A DNA stretch of 64,000 nt from Cognatundibacterium rivi (lineage in GTDB: Bacteria; Pseudomonadota; Gammaproteobacteria; Burkholderiales; Burkholderiaceae_D): positions 124,001-188,000 of the forward strand of contig NZ_JAGSPK010000006.1 of the NCBI RefSeq assembly GCF_018139565.1. Reading direction: 5' to 3'. How positions within the stretch are numbered: the first letter of the stretch is position 1; each line of letters begins with the position of its first letter. Shown here in pieces: positions 15,985 to 25,100 of this stretch. Position numbers and translations under genes: made by a program. The notes under the pieces were generated by a model that was not told where the DNA came from, made no database searches, and saw only the letters and a program-made list of their open reading frames with translations.

Positions 15985-17673
15985 ATGAATAAATTCAAAC
16001 TTATCAGCCTTGCTGTTCTTGTCGCCATCGGCGGTTGCTCGACAACGTCAGACAAGAACGCAGGACTCAGCAACATCACGATCTTCAGTATCAACGATTT
16101 TCACGGCAATTTGCAGTCTGATCAGCCGGTACCTTATCTGGCAAGTAAGGCAGATGCTGCTAATCCGGGTAAAACGTTAACTGTTCCGGCTGGTGGTTAT
16201 GCTTATCTGGCAGCGAAGTTGAAAGAGCGTCGCGCAGCGGTGCCGTCCAGCATACTGGTCGGGAGCGGTGATTTGATGGGCGCCTCTCCTATGGGCTCGG
16301 CGTTGCTGAAAGACGAACCAGTGATCGAAGCCTTGAATCAGCTTGACCTGACGGTGACGGCTGTCGGTAATCACGAATTCGATTCCGGCACGGCTGATCT
16401 GATGCGCAAAATCAAAGGCGAATGTGCTTCCTCTGGTTGCGCGTACGCGGATTTTCACGGTGCCAGATATGCGTATCTGGGGGCGAATGTGTATGAGCAA
16501 GGCAGTAGCACACCCTGGCTGACGCCGTATGTGATACGTCAGGTGGGCGATGTGAAGGTGGGCTTTATCGGTGCGGTAACTGCCGATGTGCCTAATCTGG
16601 TGGCTGGTGATGCGATCAAACGCCTGCGCTTTGATGATGAGGCTGCATCCATTAACCGTTATGTGCCTGAGTTGCAAAAGCAAGGCGTGAATGCGATTGT
16701 TGCCCTGATTCATGAAGGCGCAAGCTACAAAGGTGCTGAAACCGATCCGAGTTATCGCTGTGAAGGTCTGCAAGGACCGATGATCGATATCACTAAAAAG
16801 CTCGATAAAGCCATATCGTTGGTTGTCTCCGGCCATTCACATCAAGGTTACACATGCAAGATTGATGGTCGGCTGGTCGTGCAAGGTCGCAGCTATGGCG
16901 CGTTTTTGACAGAGTCCACACTGACGATAGACCGCAACACCAACACCGTGGTGAACGCGGTTGCGGTCAATCACCTGATTGATCAGCAGCAGATTAAAGC
17001 CGATGCAGCGGCGCAGCTATTGGTGGATAAAGTGACGACGCAAACGGCGGCTTTGCGTCAGCGTCCGGTAGTGACGATAGACAAAGCATTATCGCGGTCG
17101 AGTGAGGCCGGTCGTTTCGACAGCGCACTAGGTAACATTATTGCTGACGCGCAACTGCACTATGCGCAGCATCATGGCGGTGCTGACATTTCCTTGATGA
17201 ATGCAGGCGGGATTCGCAGTGATTTGCCATCCGGCAGTCAGAAAACACCAATTAACGTCACGTTTGGTGATTTGTATGCGGTGCAGCCATTTGGAAATAA
17301 CATCGTGCGAATGACATTGACGGGCGCCCAATTACTACAGGTGTTGCAGCAGCAGTGGGCCGGTGGCCGTCCTGCAGACGAGCCTAAAAAGCTGTTTGTC
17401 TCGCATGGTCTCAGCTATGTCTGGAATCCTGCTGCGGCGATAGAGCAGCGTATCGGCGACGTTAAGATCAAAGGTAAAGCACTGGATTTGACGCAGCAAT
17501 ACAAAGTGGTCGTGAATAATTTTCTGGCTGATGGCGGCGATGGCTTCAGCGTGCTGAAGCAGGGAACCGACAGGCAACTGATCGGACGCGATCTGGATGC
17601 GTTTGAATCGTATATTCGCGAGCGCGGAGAGCGCATTACCGATGTGCAGCTGGATAGGGTGCAGCGTCGTTAG
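15985..17673 (+). CDS. 5'-nucleotidase / metallophosphatase lipoprotein
   Basis: It hydrolyses nucleotides such as AMP or UDP-sugars to nucleosides and phosphate outside the cytoplasm. The start at 15985 gives a lipoprotein signal (VAIGGC); the longer frame from 15886 runs through the terminator and is rejected. The metallophosphatase domain carries NDFHG (about residue 37), GSGDLMG, GNHEFD (about 129) and GHSHQG (about 283). The C-terminal substrate domain has NAGGIRSDLPSG (about 406) and NNFLADGGDGF. Length 562 residues is normal for the family. It sits behind a TonB receptor, suggesting joint use of nucleotides as nutrients; this link is inferred. Confidence 0.9.
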   Translation: MNKFKLISLAVLVAIGGCSTTSDKNAGLSNITIFSINDFHGNLQSDQPVPYLASKADAANPGKTLTVPAGGYAYLAAKLKERRAAVPSSILVGSGDLMGASPMGSALLKDEPVIEALNQLDLTVTAVGNHEFDSGTADLMRKIKGECASSGCAYADFHGARYAYLGANVYEQGSSTPWLTPYVIRQVGDVKVGFIGAVTADVPNLVAGDAIKRLRFDDEAASINRYVPELQKQGVNAIVALIHEGASYKGAETDPSYRCEGLQGPMIDITKKLDKAISLVVSGHSHQGYTCKIDGRLVVQGRSYGAFLTESTLTIDRNTNTVVNAVAVNHLIDQQQIKADAAAQLLVDKVTTQTAALRQRPVVTIDKALSRSSEAGRFDSALGNIIADAQLHYAQHHGGADISLMNAGGIRSDLPSGSQKTPINVTFGDLYAVQPFGNNIVRMTLTGAQLLQVLQQQWAGGRPADEPKKLFVSHGLSYVWNPAAAIEQRIGDVKIKGKALDLTQQYKVVVNNFLADGGDGFSVLKQGTDRQLIGRDLDAFESYIRERGERITDVQLDRVQRR

Positions 17674-17732
17674 TTGAACGACTAACGATGAAAACGTTGT
17701 GAGAAATTTAAACGTCTTCTCTTAATATCTGT

Positions 17733-17772
17733 GCGGGTTTCCAATTAAAAATGGCTGGAAACCCGCTTTTTT
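17733..17772 (+). terminator. Strong intrinsic terminator after the nucleotidase
   Basis: An 11-bp perfect stem (GCGGGTTTCCA / TGGAAACCCGC, 12-base loop) followed by TTTTTT. It lies 60 bp past the nucleotidase stop, just before the convergent xth gene. Confidence 0.92.
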
Positions 17773-17787
17773 ATTGGGACTAACGAA

Positions 17788-18561
17788 TTAAGCGTAGCTG
17801 ATAATCAGTGGTGAGTGGTCAGAAAAGCGCTGTTCTTTGTAAATGGACGCCGTGTGTGCTTTCGCTGCTATGCCGGGTGTTGCGACATGATAGTCAATCC
17901 GCCAACCAACGTTATTCGCCCAGGCCTGACCGCGATTGCTCCACCAGGTGTAGGCTTCACCAGTCGTATCCGGATGCAGGCGGCGATAAACATCGACCCA
18001 ACCTTGCTCGTCCAATAAGCGCGTCAGCCACGCGCGCTCTTCAGGTAAAAAACCAGAGTTCTTTTGATTGCTCTTCCAGTTTTTTAAATCGATTTCCTTG
18101 TGAGCGATATTCCAGTCGCCGCAAATCACCAGTTCCCGGCCTTCAGCCATCAGCGTTGCCAGATGCGGAAAAAATTCATCCATAAAGCGGAATTTTGCTT
18201 CCTGTCTTTCCGGTGACGACGATCCCGAAGGGCAGTAAACAGAGATGACAGAAATATCGTCAAAATCACACCGTACGTAGCGGCCTTCAGGGTCAAATTC
18301 TGCACTGCCAAACCCGATATGTACCGCGTCAGGTTTTTTCTTGCTATACACGCCAGCCCCGGAATAGCCTTTCTTTTCAGCATAGTGAAAGTGTCCGTGA
18401 TAACCGTGCGGATTCAGAAAATCCGCCGTCATATCCAGTGCCTGCGCCTTCAATTCCTGCACGCAAACGACATCCGGGCTTTCTTTCCCCATCCATTCGA
18501 AAAAGCCTTTTTTTGCTGCAGAGCGAACGCCGTTTAAATTGGCGGAAACGATTTTGGTCAT
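17788..18561 (-). CDS. xth: Exodeoxyribonuclease III
   Basis: A DNA repair nuclease with 3'-5' exonuclease and abasic-site endonuclease activity. The start at 18561 (MTKIVSANLNGVRSA) is the normal N-terminus; the 14-residue upstream extension is not conserved in type. The metal and catalytic segments are visible: NLNGVRSAAKKGF, VVCVQELKAQ, CGDWNIAHKEIDLKN and WWSNRGQAWANNVGWRIDYH, ending with SDHSPLI. Length 257 residues. It is transcribed convergently with the nucleotidase, and upstream lies the promoter region shared with the divergent glycan-export operon. Confidence 0.94.
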   Translation of the reverse strand: MTKIVSANLNGVRSAAKKGFFEWMGKESPDVVCVQELKAQALDMTADFLNPHGYHGHFHYAEKKGYSGAGVYSKKKPDAVHIGFGSAEFDPEGRYVRCDFDDISVISVYCPSGSSSPERQEAKFRFMDEFFPHLATLMAEGRELVICGDWNIAHKEIDLKNWKSNQKNSGFLPEERAWLTRLLDEQGWVDVYRRLHPDTTGEAYTWWSNRGQAWANNVGWRIDYHVATPGIAAKAHTASIYKEQRFSDHSPLIISYA

Positions 18562-18955
18562 GATTTGGAGGCGTAAATAGGTAAATTTAAAAATTAGAGG
18601 CACCGATGAAGCGCAAGTTTTTTATTTTCTGATTTTGCCTTACTCAGCATTCGGTGCTCTATCTGTCATTCAGACTACACAAATTTGTATAATTTAATTC
18701 ATTGTTTTGTTTGTATTTTGTATGCCATTTTTTTAAATACCTTTGCAAAAATTCATAGCTGAAAGTATGCGTGTAACGTTGTAAGTAAGGAAAAATTCAC
18801 GGGATACAGCACATTTCACAATGTAACTTTGCTTGCCGCTATCTCTCGATTTTGAGACCCTAAGCTGAAGATTACTAAACGCTTTGGCATTATAATAGCG
18901 CCTGCCCACTGTTTGAGCACCTCACCTATTCACGCTAAGGGCGATCACAAAGCTA
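18562..18955. other. Divergent intergenic region xth / glycan-export genes
   Basis: A 394-bp AT-rich stretch that must hold the promoters for xth (minus) and for the ABC export operon (plus). A perfect TATAAT is present 60 bp before the Wzm start. No RNA gene or small reading frame is supported. Confidence 0.5.
18891..18896 (+). promoter_or_regulatory. Candidate -10 box for the glycan-export operon
   Basis: TATAAT is a perfect sigma-70 -10 hexamer 60 bp before the wzm ATG. No good -35 hexamer lies 16-18 bp upstream, so an activator may be needed. Confidence 0.45.
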
Positions 18956-19774
18956 ATGACAAAAAATCCCATTTCCCCTTTTTATGCAATTCAATCCTTG
19001 TGGCAGCATCGGCAGTTAATTCTGGATATGGCTGGCCGCGATGCCTTAGGTAAATACAAAGGGTCGAGGTTGGGCATTATATGGTCGTTATTGACCCCGG
19101 TGTTTATGCTTGCTATTTACACCTTCGTATTTAGCGAAATCTTCCGGGCACGTTGGACTTCCGCCAGTCAGTCGAAAGCCGAATTTGCCATCGCGTTATT
19201 TTCCGGAATGATTATGTTCAATCTTTTTTCGGAGATCATTAATCGCGCTCCGACGCTGATTGTCAGTAACGCCAATTTTGTCAAAAAAATTGTGTTTCCT
19301 CTGGAAATTCTCGCTTGCGTGAGTTTGTTTTCAGCGATGTTTCATATGCTTGTCAGTACGGCGGTGTTACTTCTGTTTCAGTTGATCATGAATACGTATC
19401 TGCCGTGGACAGTGTTGCTCTTACCTTTTGCCGTTTTACCATTGGCACTGCTGTGTCTGGGTATTTCATGGTTTTTGTCGGCACTGGGAGTGTTCATTCG
19501 TGATGTCGGGCAGACCATAGGTTTGCTAGTGACCGGCTTGATGTTCTTATCGCCGGTCTTTTTTCCTTTATCTGCCATTCCTGAAAAATGGCAGGGGTTG
19601 GCGCGGCTGAATCCTATGGTGTTTCCGATTGAAATGGCGCGGGATGTGCTGGTATGGGGGAAAACTCCGGACTGGGCAGAATGGGGAATCTACTTATTAA
19701 TGACAATGGTGGTGGCATGGGCAGGTTTTGTTTCTTTTCAGAAGACACGCCGGGGATTTGCTGATGTCATCTGA
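18956..19774 (+). CDS. wzm: Polysaccharide ABC transporter, permease subunit
   Basis: The inner-membrane half of an ABC-2 type exporter that moves finished, lipid-linked O-antigen or capsule chains to the periplasm. The 272-residue sequence has the family signature GKYKGSRLGIIWSLLTPVF near the N-terminus and six membrane segments. The C-terminal LNPMVFPIEMARDVLVWG loop is typical of Wzm/RfbA/KpsM proteins. The stop overlaps the start of the ATPase gene by 11 bp. It is the first gene of a four-gene unit with only glycan-modifying genes behind it. Confidence 0.93.
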   Translation: MTKNPISPFYAIQSLWQHRQLILDMAGRDALGKYKGSRLGIIWSLLTPVFMLAIYTFVFSEIFRARWTSASQSKAEFAIALFSGMIMFNLFSEIINRAPTLIVSNANFVKKIVFPLEILACVSLFSAMFHMLVSTAVLLLFQLIMNTYLPWTVLLLPFAVLPLALLCLGISWFLSALGVFIRDVGQTIGLLVTGLMFLSPVFFPLSAIPEKWQGLARLNPMVFPIEMARDVLVWGKTPDWAEWGIYLLMTMVVAWAGFVSFQKTRRGFADVI

Positions 19775-21158
19775 AACGATCATTAAAGTTCACAACGTCA
19801 GCAAGTGTTATCAGATTTATGATCAACCTAATGACCGGCTGAAACAGGGGCTGTTTTCATTGGCTGCCCGACTCTGTCCAATCGCCACATTAAAACAGTC
19901 CTTGCTGCAAAAGGCACATGCATGTTCACGTCAGTACTGGGCTTTGCATGACGTCAGTTTTGAATTAAAAAAAGGCGGCGCTTTCGGCATCATCGGACGC
20001 AACGGTTCCGGCAAAAGTACCCTGTTACAGATATTGTGCGGGACCTTAAATCCGACACATGGCAGTGTAGATATTCGCGGGCGTGTGGCTGCTTTGCTGG
20101 AGCTCGGTTCCGGTTTTAACCCGGAATACACCGGGCGTGAAAATATCTATATGAACGGCCAGTTATTGGGGCTGAGCAGAGAACAAATTGATGAACGTAT
20201 CGACGACATCATTGCGTTTGCCGAAATCGGTGAATTTATCGAGCAGCCAGTTAAAACGTACTCCAGCGGGATGTTTGTCCGTGTCGCGTTTGCGGTGATC
20301 GCCCACGTGGATGCCGATATACTGGTCATTGATGAGGCGCTCGCTGTCGGCGATGCATTCTTTACGCAGAAATGCATGCGCTTTTTACGTAACTTCATGG
20401 AAACCGGCACGATTTTATTTGTCAGTCATGACACCGCTGCCGTAAAAAGCTTATGTGAACATGCGATCTGGCTGGAAAAAGGCCAGATGCAATTGCTGGG
20501 AACGGCGAAAGATGTTTCTGAACGCTATTTGCAAGCGTTCTATGAATCGGTGCAAGGGCGCAGCACGACAACCAGAATGCGGCCAACGGCGACGTCTGCA
20601 CCGATATTGCCAGCACAACGGCGTGACGCGAGAGCTGACTGGATTAACCAGAGCAACCTGAGAAATGACATCCGCCTGTTTGAGTTTGATGAGAAGGCAG
20701 CTAGTTTCGGCACACGCGATGCGGCGATTCATTCTGTTGAATTTTTTGATCAGGAAGGTCAGCCACTGAATTGGATCGTTGGTGGTGAACCTGTTACCTT
20801 CCGCATGAAAGCGATGCTGGCAACCGAGATTTATTCGCCGATTCTCGGTTTTTATATCAAAGATAAACTGGGTCAGATTTTGTTTGGTGACAATACTTAT
20901 CTGAGTTATCAGGATACGCCGTTATCGGCGGAAGCCAATACCCTGATTGAAGCGGAATTTGAATTCATTATGCCGATCTTGCCCAAAGGCGATTACTCCG
21001 TCTGTGTGGCGATTGCAGCGGGTTCGAATGAAAACCATACTCAACTTGAGTGGATGCATGACGCCATGATTTTACGATCTGAGTCCACCTATGTGGCGAC
21101 GGGTCTGGTCGGCATACCCATGCAGAGTATTGTGCTCAGAACAGTTAACCTCAATTAA
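19764..21158 (+). CDS. wzt: Polysaccharide ABC transporter ATPase with carbohydrate-binding tail
   Basis: The ATPase partner of Wzm. The start at 19764 (MSSETIIKV) is preferred over 19728, which lies well inside wzm. Walker A is GRNGSGKST (about residue 77), the signature is YSSGM (about 168), Walker B is ILVIDEA (about 186) and the switch histidine is in FVSHD. Beyond about residue 290 there is a Wzt C-terminal beta-sandwich (EFFDQEGQPLNWIVGGEPVTF). In characterised systems this domain reads the modified non-reducing end of the glycan before export. Its presence fits the methyltransferase domains encoded next, which could supply such a cap. Confidence 0.94.
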   Translation: MSSETIIKVHNVSKCYQIYDQPNDRLKQGLFSLAARLCPIATLKQSLLQKAHACSRQYWALHDVSFELKKGGAFGIIGRNGSGKSTLLQILCGTLNPTHGSVDIRGRVAALLELGSGFNPEYTGRENIYMNGQLLGLSREQIDERIDDIIAFAEIGEFIEQPVKTYSSGMFVRVAFAVIAHVDADILVIDEALAVGDAFFTQKCMRFLRNFMETGTILFVSHDTAAVKSLCEHAIWLEKGQMQLLGTAKDVSERYLQAFYESVQGRSTTTRMRPTATSAPILPAQRRDARADWINQSNLRNDIRLFEFDEKAASFGTRDAAIHSVEFFDQEGQPLNWIVGGEPVTFRMKAMLATEIYSPILGFYIKDKLGQILFGDNTYLSYQDTPLSAEANTLIEAEFEFIMPILPKGDYSVCVAIAAGSNENHTQLEWMHDAMILRSESTYVATGLVGIPMQSIVLRTVNLN

Positions 21159-21181
21159 TAATATACGAAAAGGTAAGAGCA

Positions 21182-21778
21182 ATGCATATCAGCTCAATGG
21201 ATAAAATGCGGGCGTTCCGGGAGAAATATCTTGAGTCCCGGACTAATACTGCATTGCAGATTCTTGACATCGGTAGCCAGGAAGTCAACGGCAGTTATAA
21301 GTCGATTTTCAGCGATCAGCCGCTATGGAAGTATCAGGGATGCGACATGGTCGAAGGTAAAAATGTCGATATCGTTCTGACAGACCCTTACGACTGGAAA
21401 CAAATTAAATCAAATTCAGCAGACGTTATTATTTCTGGTCAGGCGTTCGAACATGTGGAGTTTTTCTGGATCACAATGCTGGAAATCGCGCGCGTGCTGA
21501 AACCGGGTGGCTTATGTTGCATAATCGCGCCATCTGGTGGTTTCGAACATCGCTATCCTGTCGATTGCTGGCGTTTCTATCCCGATGGTTTCAGTGCACT
21601 GGCAAAATATGCGAAACTGAGCGTGGTAGAGTCTTACACTCAATGGGAAGATTTGCCACAGTATGACAATGACAACAATTGCTGGCATGATTCAGTGCTG
21701 ATCGCGCGTAAAGACCGTGCATTTGGATTCCGGGATGCTCTCAGGCAGCAGTTAATCCAGTGGAGCCGACAGCTGTAA
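21182..21778 (+). CDS. SAM-dependent class I methyltransferase of the glycan locus
   Basis: A 198-residue methyltransferase of the methyltransf_11 type. Motif I is LQILDIGSQEVNGSYK, the acidic loop is IVLTDPYDW, and motif IV/V is the ISGQAFEHVEFFW..EIARVLKPGG run. An AAGGTAAGAG site precedes the ATG. Given its place behind wzt, it could methylate the terminal sugar of the exported chain, but this is inferred. The sequence following its stop stays open in the same frame for about 41 codons and then shifts frame, which may mean the gene was once longer. Confidence 0.8.
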   Translation: MHISSMDKMRAFREKYLESRTNTALQILDIGSQEVNGSYKSIFSDQPLWKYQGCDMVEGKNVDIVLTDPYDWKQIKSNSADVIISGQAFEHVEFFWITMLEIARVLKPGGLCCIIAPSGGFEHRYPVDCWRFYPDGFSALAKYAKLSVVESYTQWEDLPQYDNDNNCWHDSVLIARKDRAFGFRDALRQQLIQWSRQL

Positions 21779-22156
21779 TTGCCGAATTCAATATGTGCGT
21801 GGATATTTCTTGCTGCTGTCAAAAAGTTGTCAGTAACACGGCGTATAACATCAGGTAATCGAAGGTGGGATGACGCGAATTCCTGGTATCAGCGTAGAAG
21901 TTAAACCGCACAGGCTGGCATCGGTCATCTGTACGCCAGCCTGATGCGTTTGATCATGCACATCCGGAAAATGAAAGTACATTTTCTGCGGTTGAACTTG
22001 AAATAATTGAATTGAGAAACATGCTTTCCGCGCAGATGGATGATCTCGCGCACAGGAATAAGCTGAAGCACAACTGAATGTACAGATATTTGAATGAGTA
22101 AAGCCGCGAAATCGTTGGCACTGTTGCTGGTTCAGGTACGAAAAAAAGACACAAAA
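21779..22156 (+). pseudogene. Possible coding remnant between the two methyltransferase genes
   Basis: This 378-bp gap has no intact gene. In the frame of the preceding methyltransferase it is open from its stop to 21904 and reads like protein near the end (RRWDDANSWYQRRS). From 21898 to 22077 another frame is open for 59 codons and ends with a helical, charged tail (VELEIIELRNMLSAQMDDLAHR) that resembles the coiled-coil ends of glycan enzymes. The joint suggests a decayed gene or a shortened neighbour. It may instead be chance; no homologue could be checked. Confidence 0.35.
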
Positions 22157-25100
22157 ATGAATCAATACGAATATCAATTTGATGTGGAATCTGAAGGGAT
22201 TGCCTCCAGGGTGGTACGCCTTGCCGGTATGGATAAGCGGGTACTCGAGTTAGGTTGTTATTCCGGCCACATGTCAAAGATATTAGTGGATCGTGGCTGC
22301 GAAGTCGTTGGTCTGGAAATGGACGCAGAGGCTGCAGAGGCTGCGCGTAAAATTTGTACACAAGTCTACGAAGTTGACCTCGACGATGATCAATGGGTGG
22401 CGTTGCTGAAGGACCAACCTAAATTTGACGTGGTGATTGCCGCAGATGTTCTGGAGCATCTGCGTGATCCCGGTAAATGCTTATCCCGGGTTCGTGGTTT
22501 GATGAATGAAAACGCAACCCTGATCGTTTCTACTCCAAATATTGCTCACGGTGGCGTGATCGCCGGCCTGATGCAGGGGAGTTTTCAATATCGTGATACG
22601 GGTTTGCTGGATCGTACTCACGTCCATTTTTTTACCGAGCAAAGCTTGCGCGACATATTAAAAGAGCAGGGATTTGTCGTCGGACATTTTGATAGCGTTG
22701 AAGCGGGCGCTGATCATCCGGAATTTTCAGAGTACTGGAATCAACTGACGCCAGAGTTACGCGATACCATCTTACGTATGCCGAATGCAATGGCATTCCA
22801 GTTTGTGGTCAGTGCGACCAAGCGCAATACTTCCGTTGACGCTGCGGCACTTTATGAAACGCAGCGGCAGTTCGAGATCGCCAAGCGCAGCATCCGTACG
22901 TTGCAAGATCAGGCACAAGCACAGCAACGGCATATCACGCTGGTAGAGCAGAGAGCGGATACGCTTGAAGCACATCTGAGAGACACCGGGAAGCAGCTGA
23001 ACGCTCTGGAAAATGACTTAGCTCAGCGACAGGCCTTGATTCATGAGCAAATAGACGTCATAGAAAGTCAGCACAAATCTCTTGAAAGCCAACGCATTCT
23101 TGTCGAAGAAAAAATCAGTGCGTTAGCGCAGTTAAATGCCGAGTTGCAGAATACCCAGCAGATATTGCATTCAGTCGTTAACTCCAGCAGCTGGAAACTG
23201 ACGTCACCATTAAGATTTCTTGCAAGAAAAATCCCGCAAAAACCACGATGGTTTCTGCATGTCTGGTTACACCGGTTTTACATGGTCAGCAAAATTTTGC
23301 TCACCAAACCTATTTCTGGCTGGGCTGAAGTTGCCCGAACACGCAAACAAGCGCAAGTTATTCCTGTTGCTGCTGCGGCTGGCCCGCATTTTTCACCTCC
23401 GGTAGATGATCACAGCGTTGCCATGCCTTTGCAGTATGATATTGCTCCATGGGAAAATACGCCATCACTGGCAGTGGTTTGCCACATGTACTACCCTGAT
23501 CTGGCGGAAGAATTTGCAGATTATTTTTCGAATATTCTTTTTCCGTTTGATTTGTATATCACGACAGATACAGTAGAAAAGAAAACTATCATTGATGCGT
23601 TCTTTTCTGACTGGACCAAAGGCAAAGTCGAAGTCCGGATTGCTCAGAACAGAGGCAGGGACATTGCACCTAAACTGATCAGTTGCAGGGACGTCTACGA
23701 TCAATACGAGTATATCCTGCATGTACATACTAAAAAATCACCACATCGCGGTCATGAAAATGGCTGGCGTTCATTTTTGCTTGACACACTGATCGGTACG
23801 CCAAAAACAGTGGACAGTGTGTTTGAAGCTTTCAGAACCAACCCGCGGCTGGGCATGATTGCGCCACAACATCTGGAAGACATCCGACCCTACGTTGGCT
23901 GGGGCTGGAATTTTGAAATTGCGAAACAATTTGGTCATCGCCTCGGCATTCCTTTGTCTTTGGATGGTGCAGTTGATTTTCCTTCCGGCTCGATGTTCTG
24001 GGCACGTTCTGCTGCCTTGAAACCTCTGTTGGACATTCATCTGACTTTTGAGGACTTTCCTGAAGAGGCGGGGCAAATTGACGGGACACTGGGTCACGTC
24101 ATTGAACGTTTTTATTTCTTGTGTGCCGAGAAAGCCGGTTTTGAATGGATGAAAATCGCCTTAAAGGCGATGCACCCGCAGTTTGCGGACAGGATTCTCG
24201 ACATTCAAAGTCGTGAGCAGTTACAGCAGTTCATGCAGCAACATACACAGAATTTGCTGGAAACTCACGAGAACGCAGAAGTGCTGTATACCGGAAGCGC
24301 ACCGGCACTGACCAGATCACAAAAGTCGCAGTATTCCAGGGCTTACCAAAAGTCGTCTTACCGGACATCGATGAATCTTAGTCAGTTTATTGAACAGGCG
24401 GCTCTATTGGCATCGGGTCAGCAAAGTGAGATTGATTTTGACGAAAAATTCTATCTTGAAGTCAACCCCGATGTTGCACAACAGGTGAAAATCGGTGCCG
24501 CTCCTTGTGGTTATGTGCACTATTGCCTATCTGGTCAGTTTGAAGGCCGGTTGTGGAGCGACACTCAACTTACGAGGCAATTCAGACAACGACCAAGACT
24601 AGCGCAGGGTTTTGCCGCCCCGATAAACCTACGCTCATCCCCTGTGTATGGCCCTGATCTGCATGCGTTACCTGAAAGTGATAAGCCATTTTTACTGATC
24701 TTCTTTTCGCATTTACAGGACGATCTATTTTTTGCAGGGTATACCGAGTTTTTTAAAGATTTTCTTCCGGTTTTTGATGCGTTCGACAGAGTTGTGTTGT
24801 CGGTAGCAACACCTCACTTCAATCCAAAACTGGCCGCACGTTATTCAAACAAAATTGAAGTGATTCATGATTCAGCACTGAGCCAGTTACGTGTCCGGCC
24901 GAATGTGATTGTCAGTTTCAATAGTGAGCTTTTGTTGAAAGCGCGCGATATTTTCGGTGACCTGCCGCGTACAATTTATTATTGTCAGGACTTTGAAGCA
25001 GGTTTTTTCCCTATGGGAACCAGCTATGTCCGTTCGGAAATGGCGATTGCCAGCTCGCGTAACATCATCGTTTCCAGCGCCTTGCTCAAAAAATTCTTGC

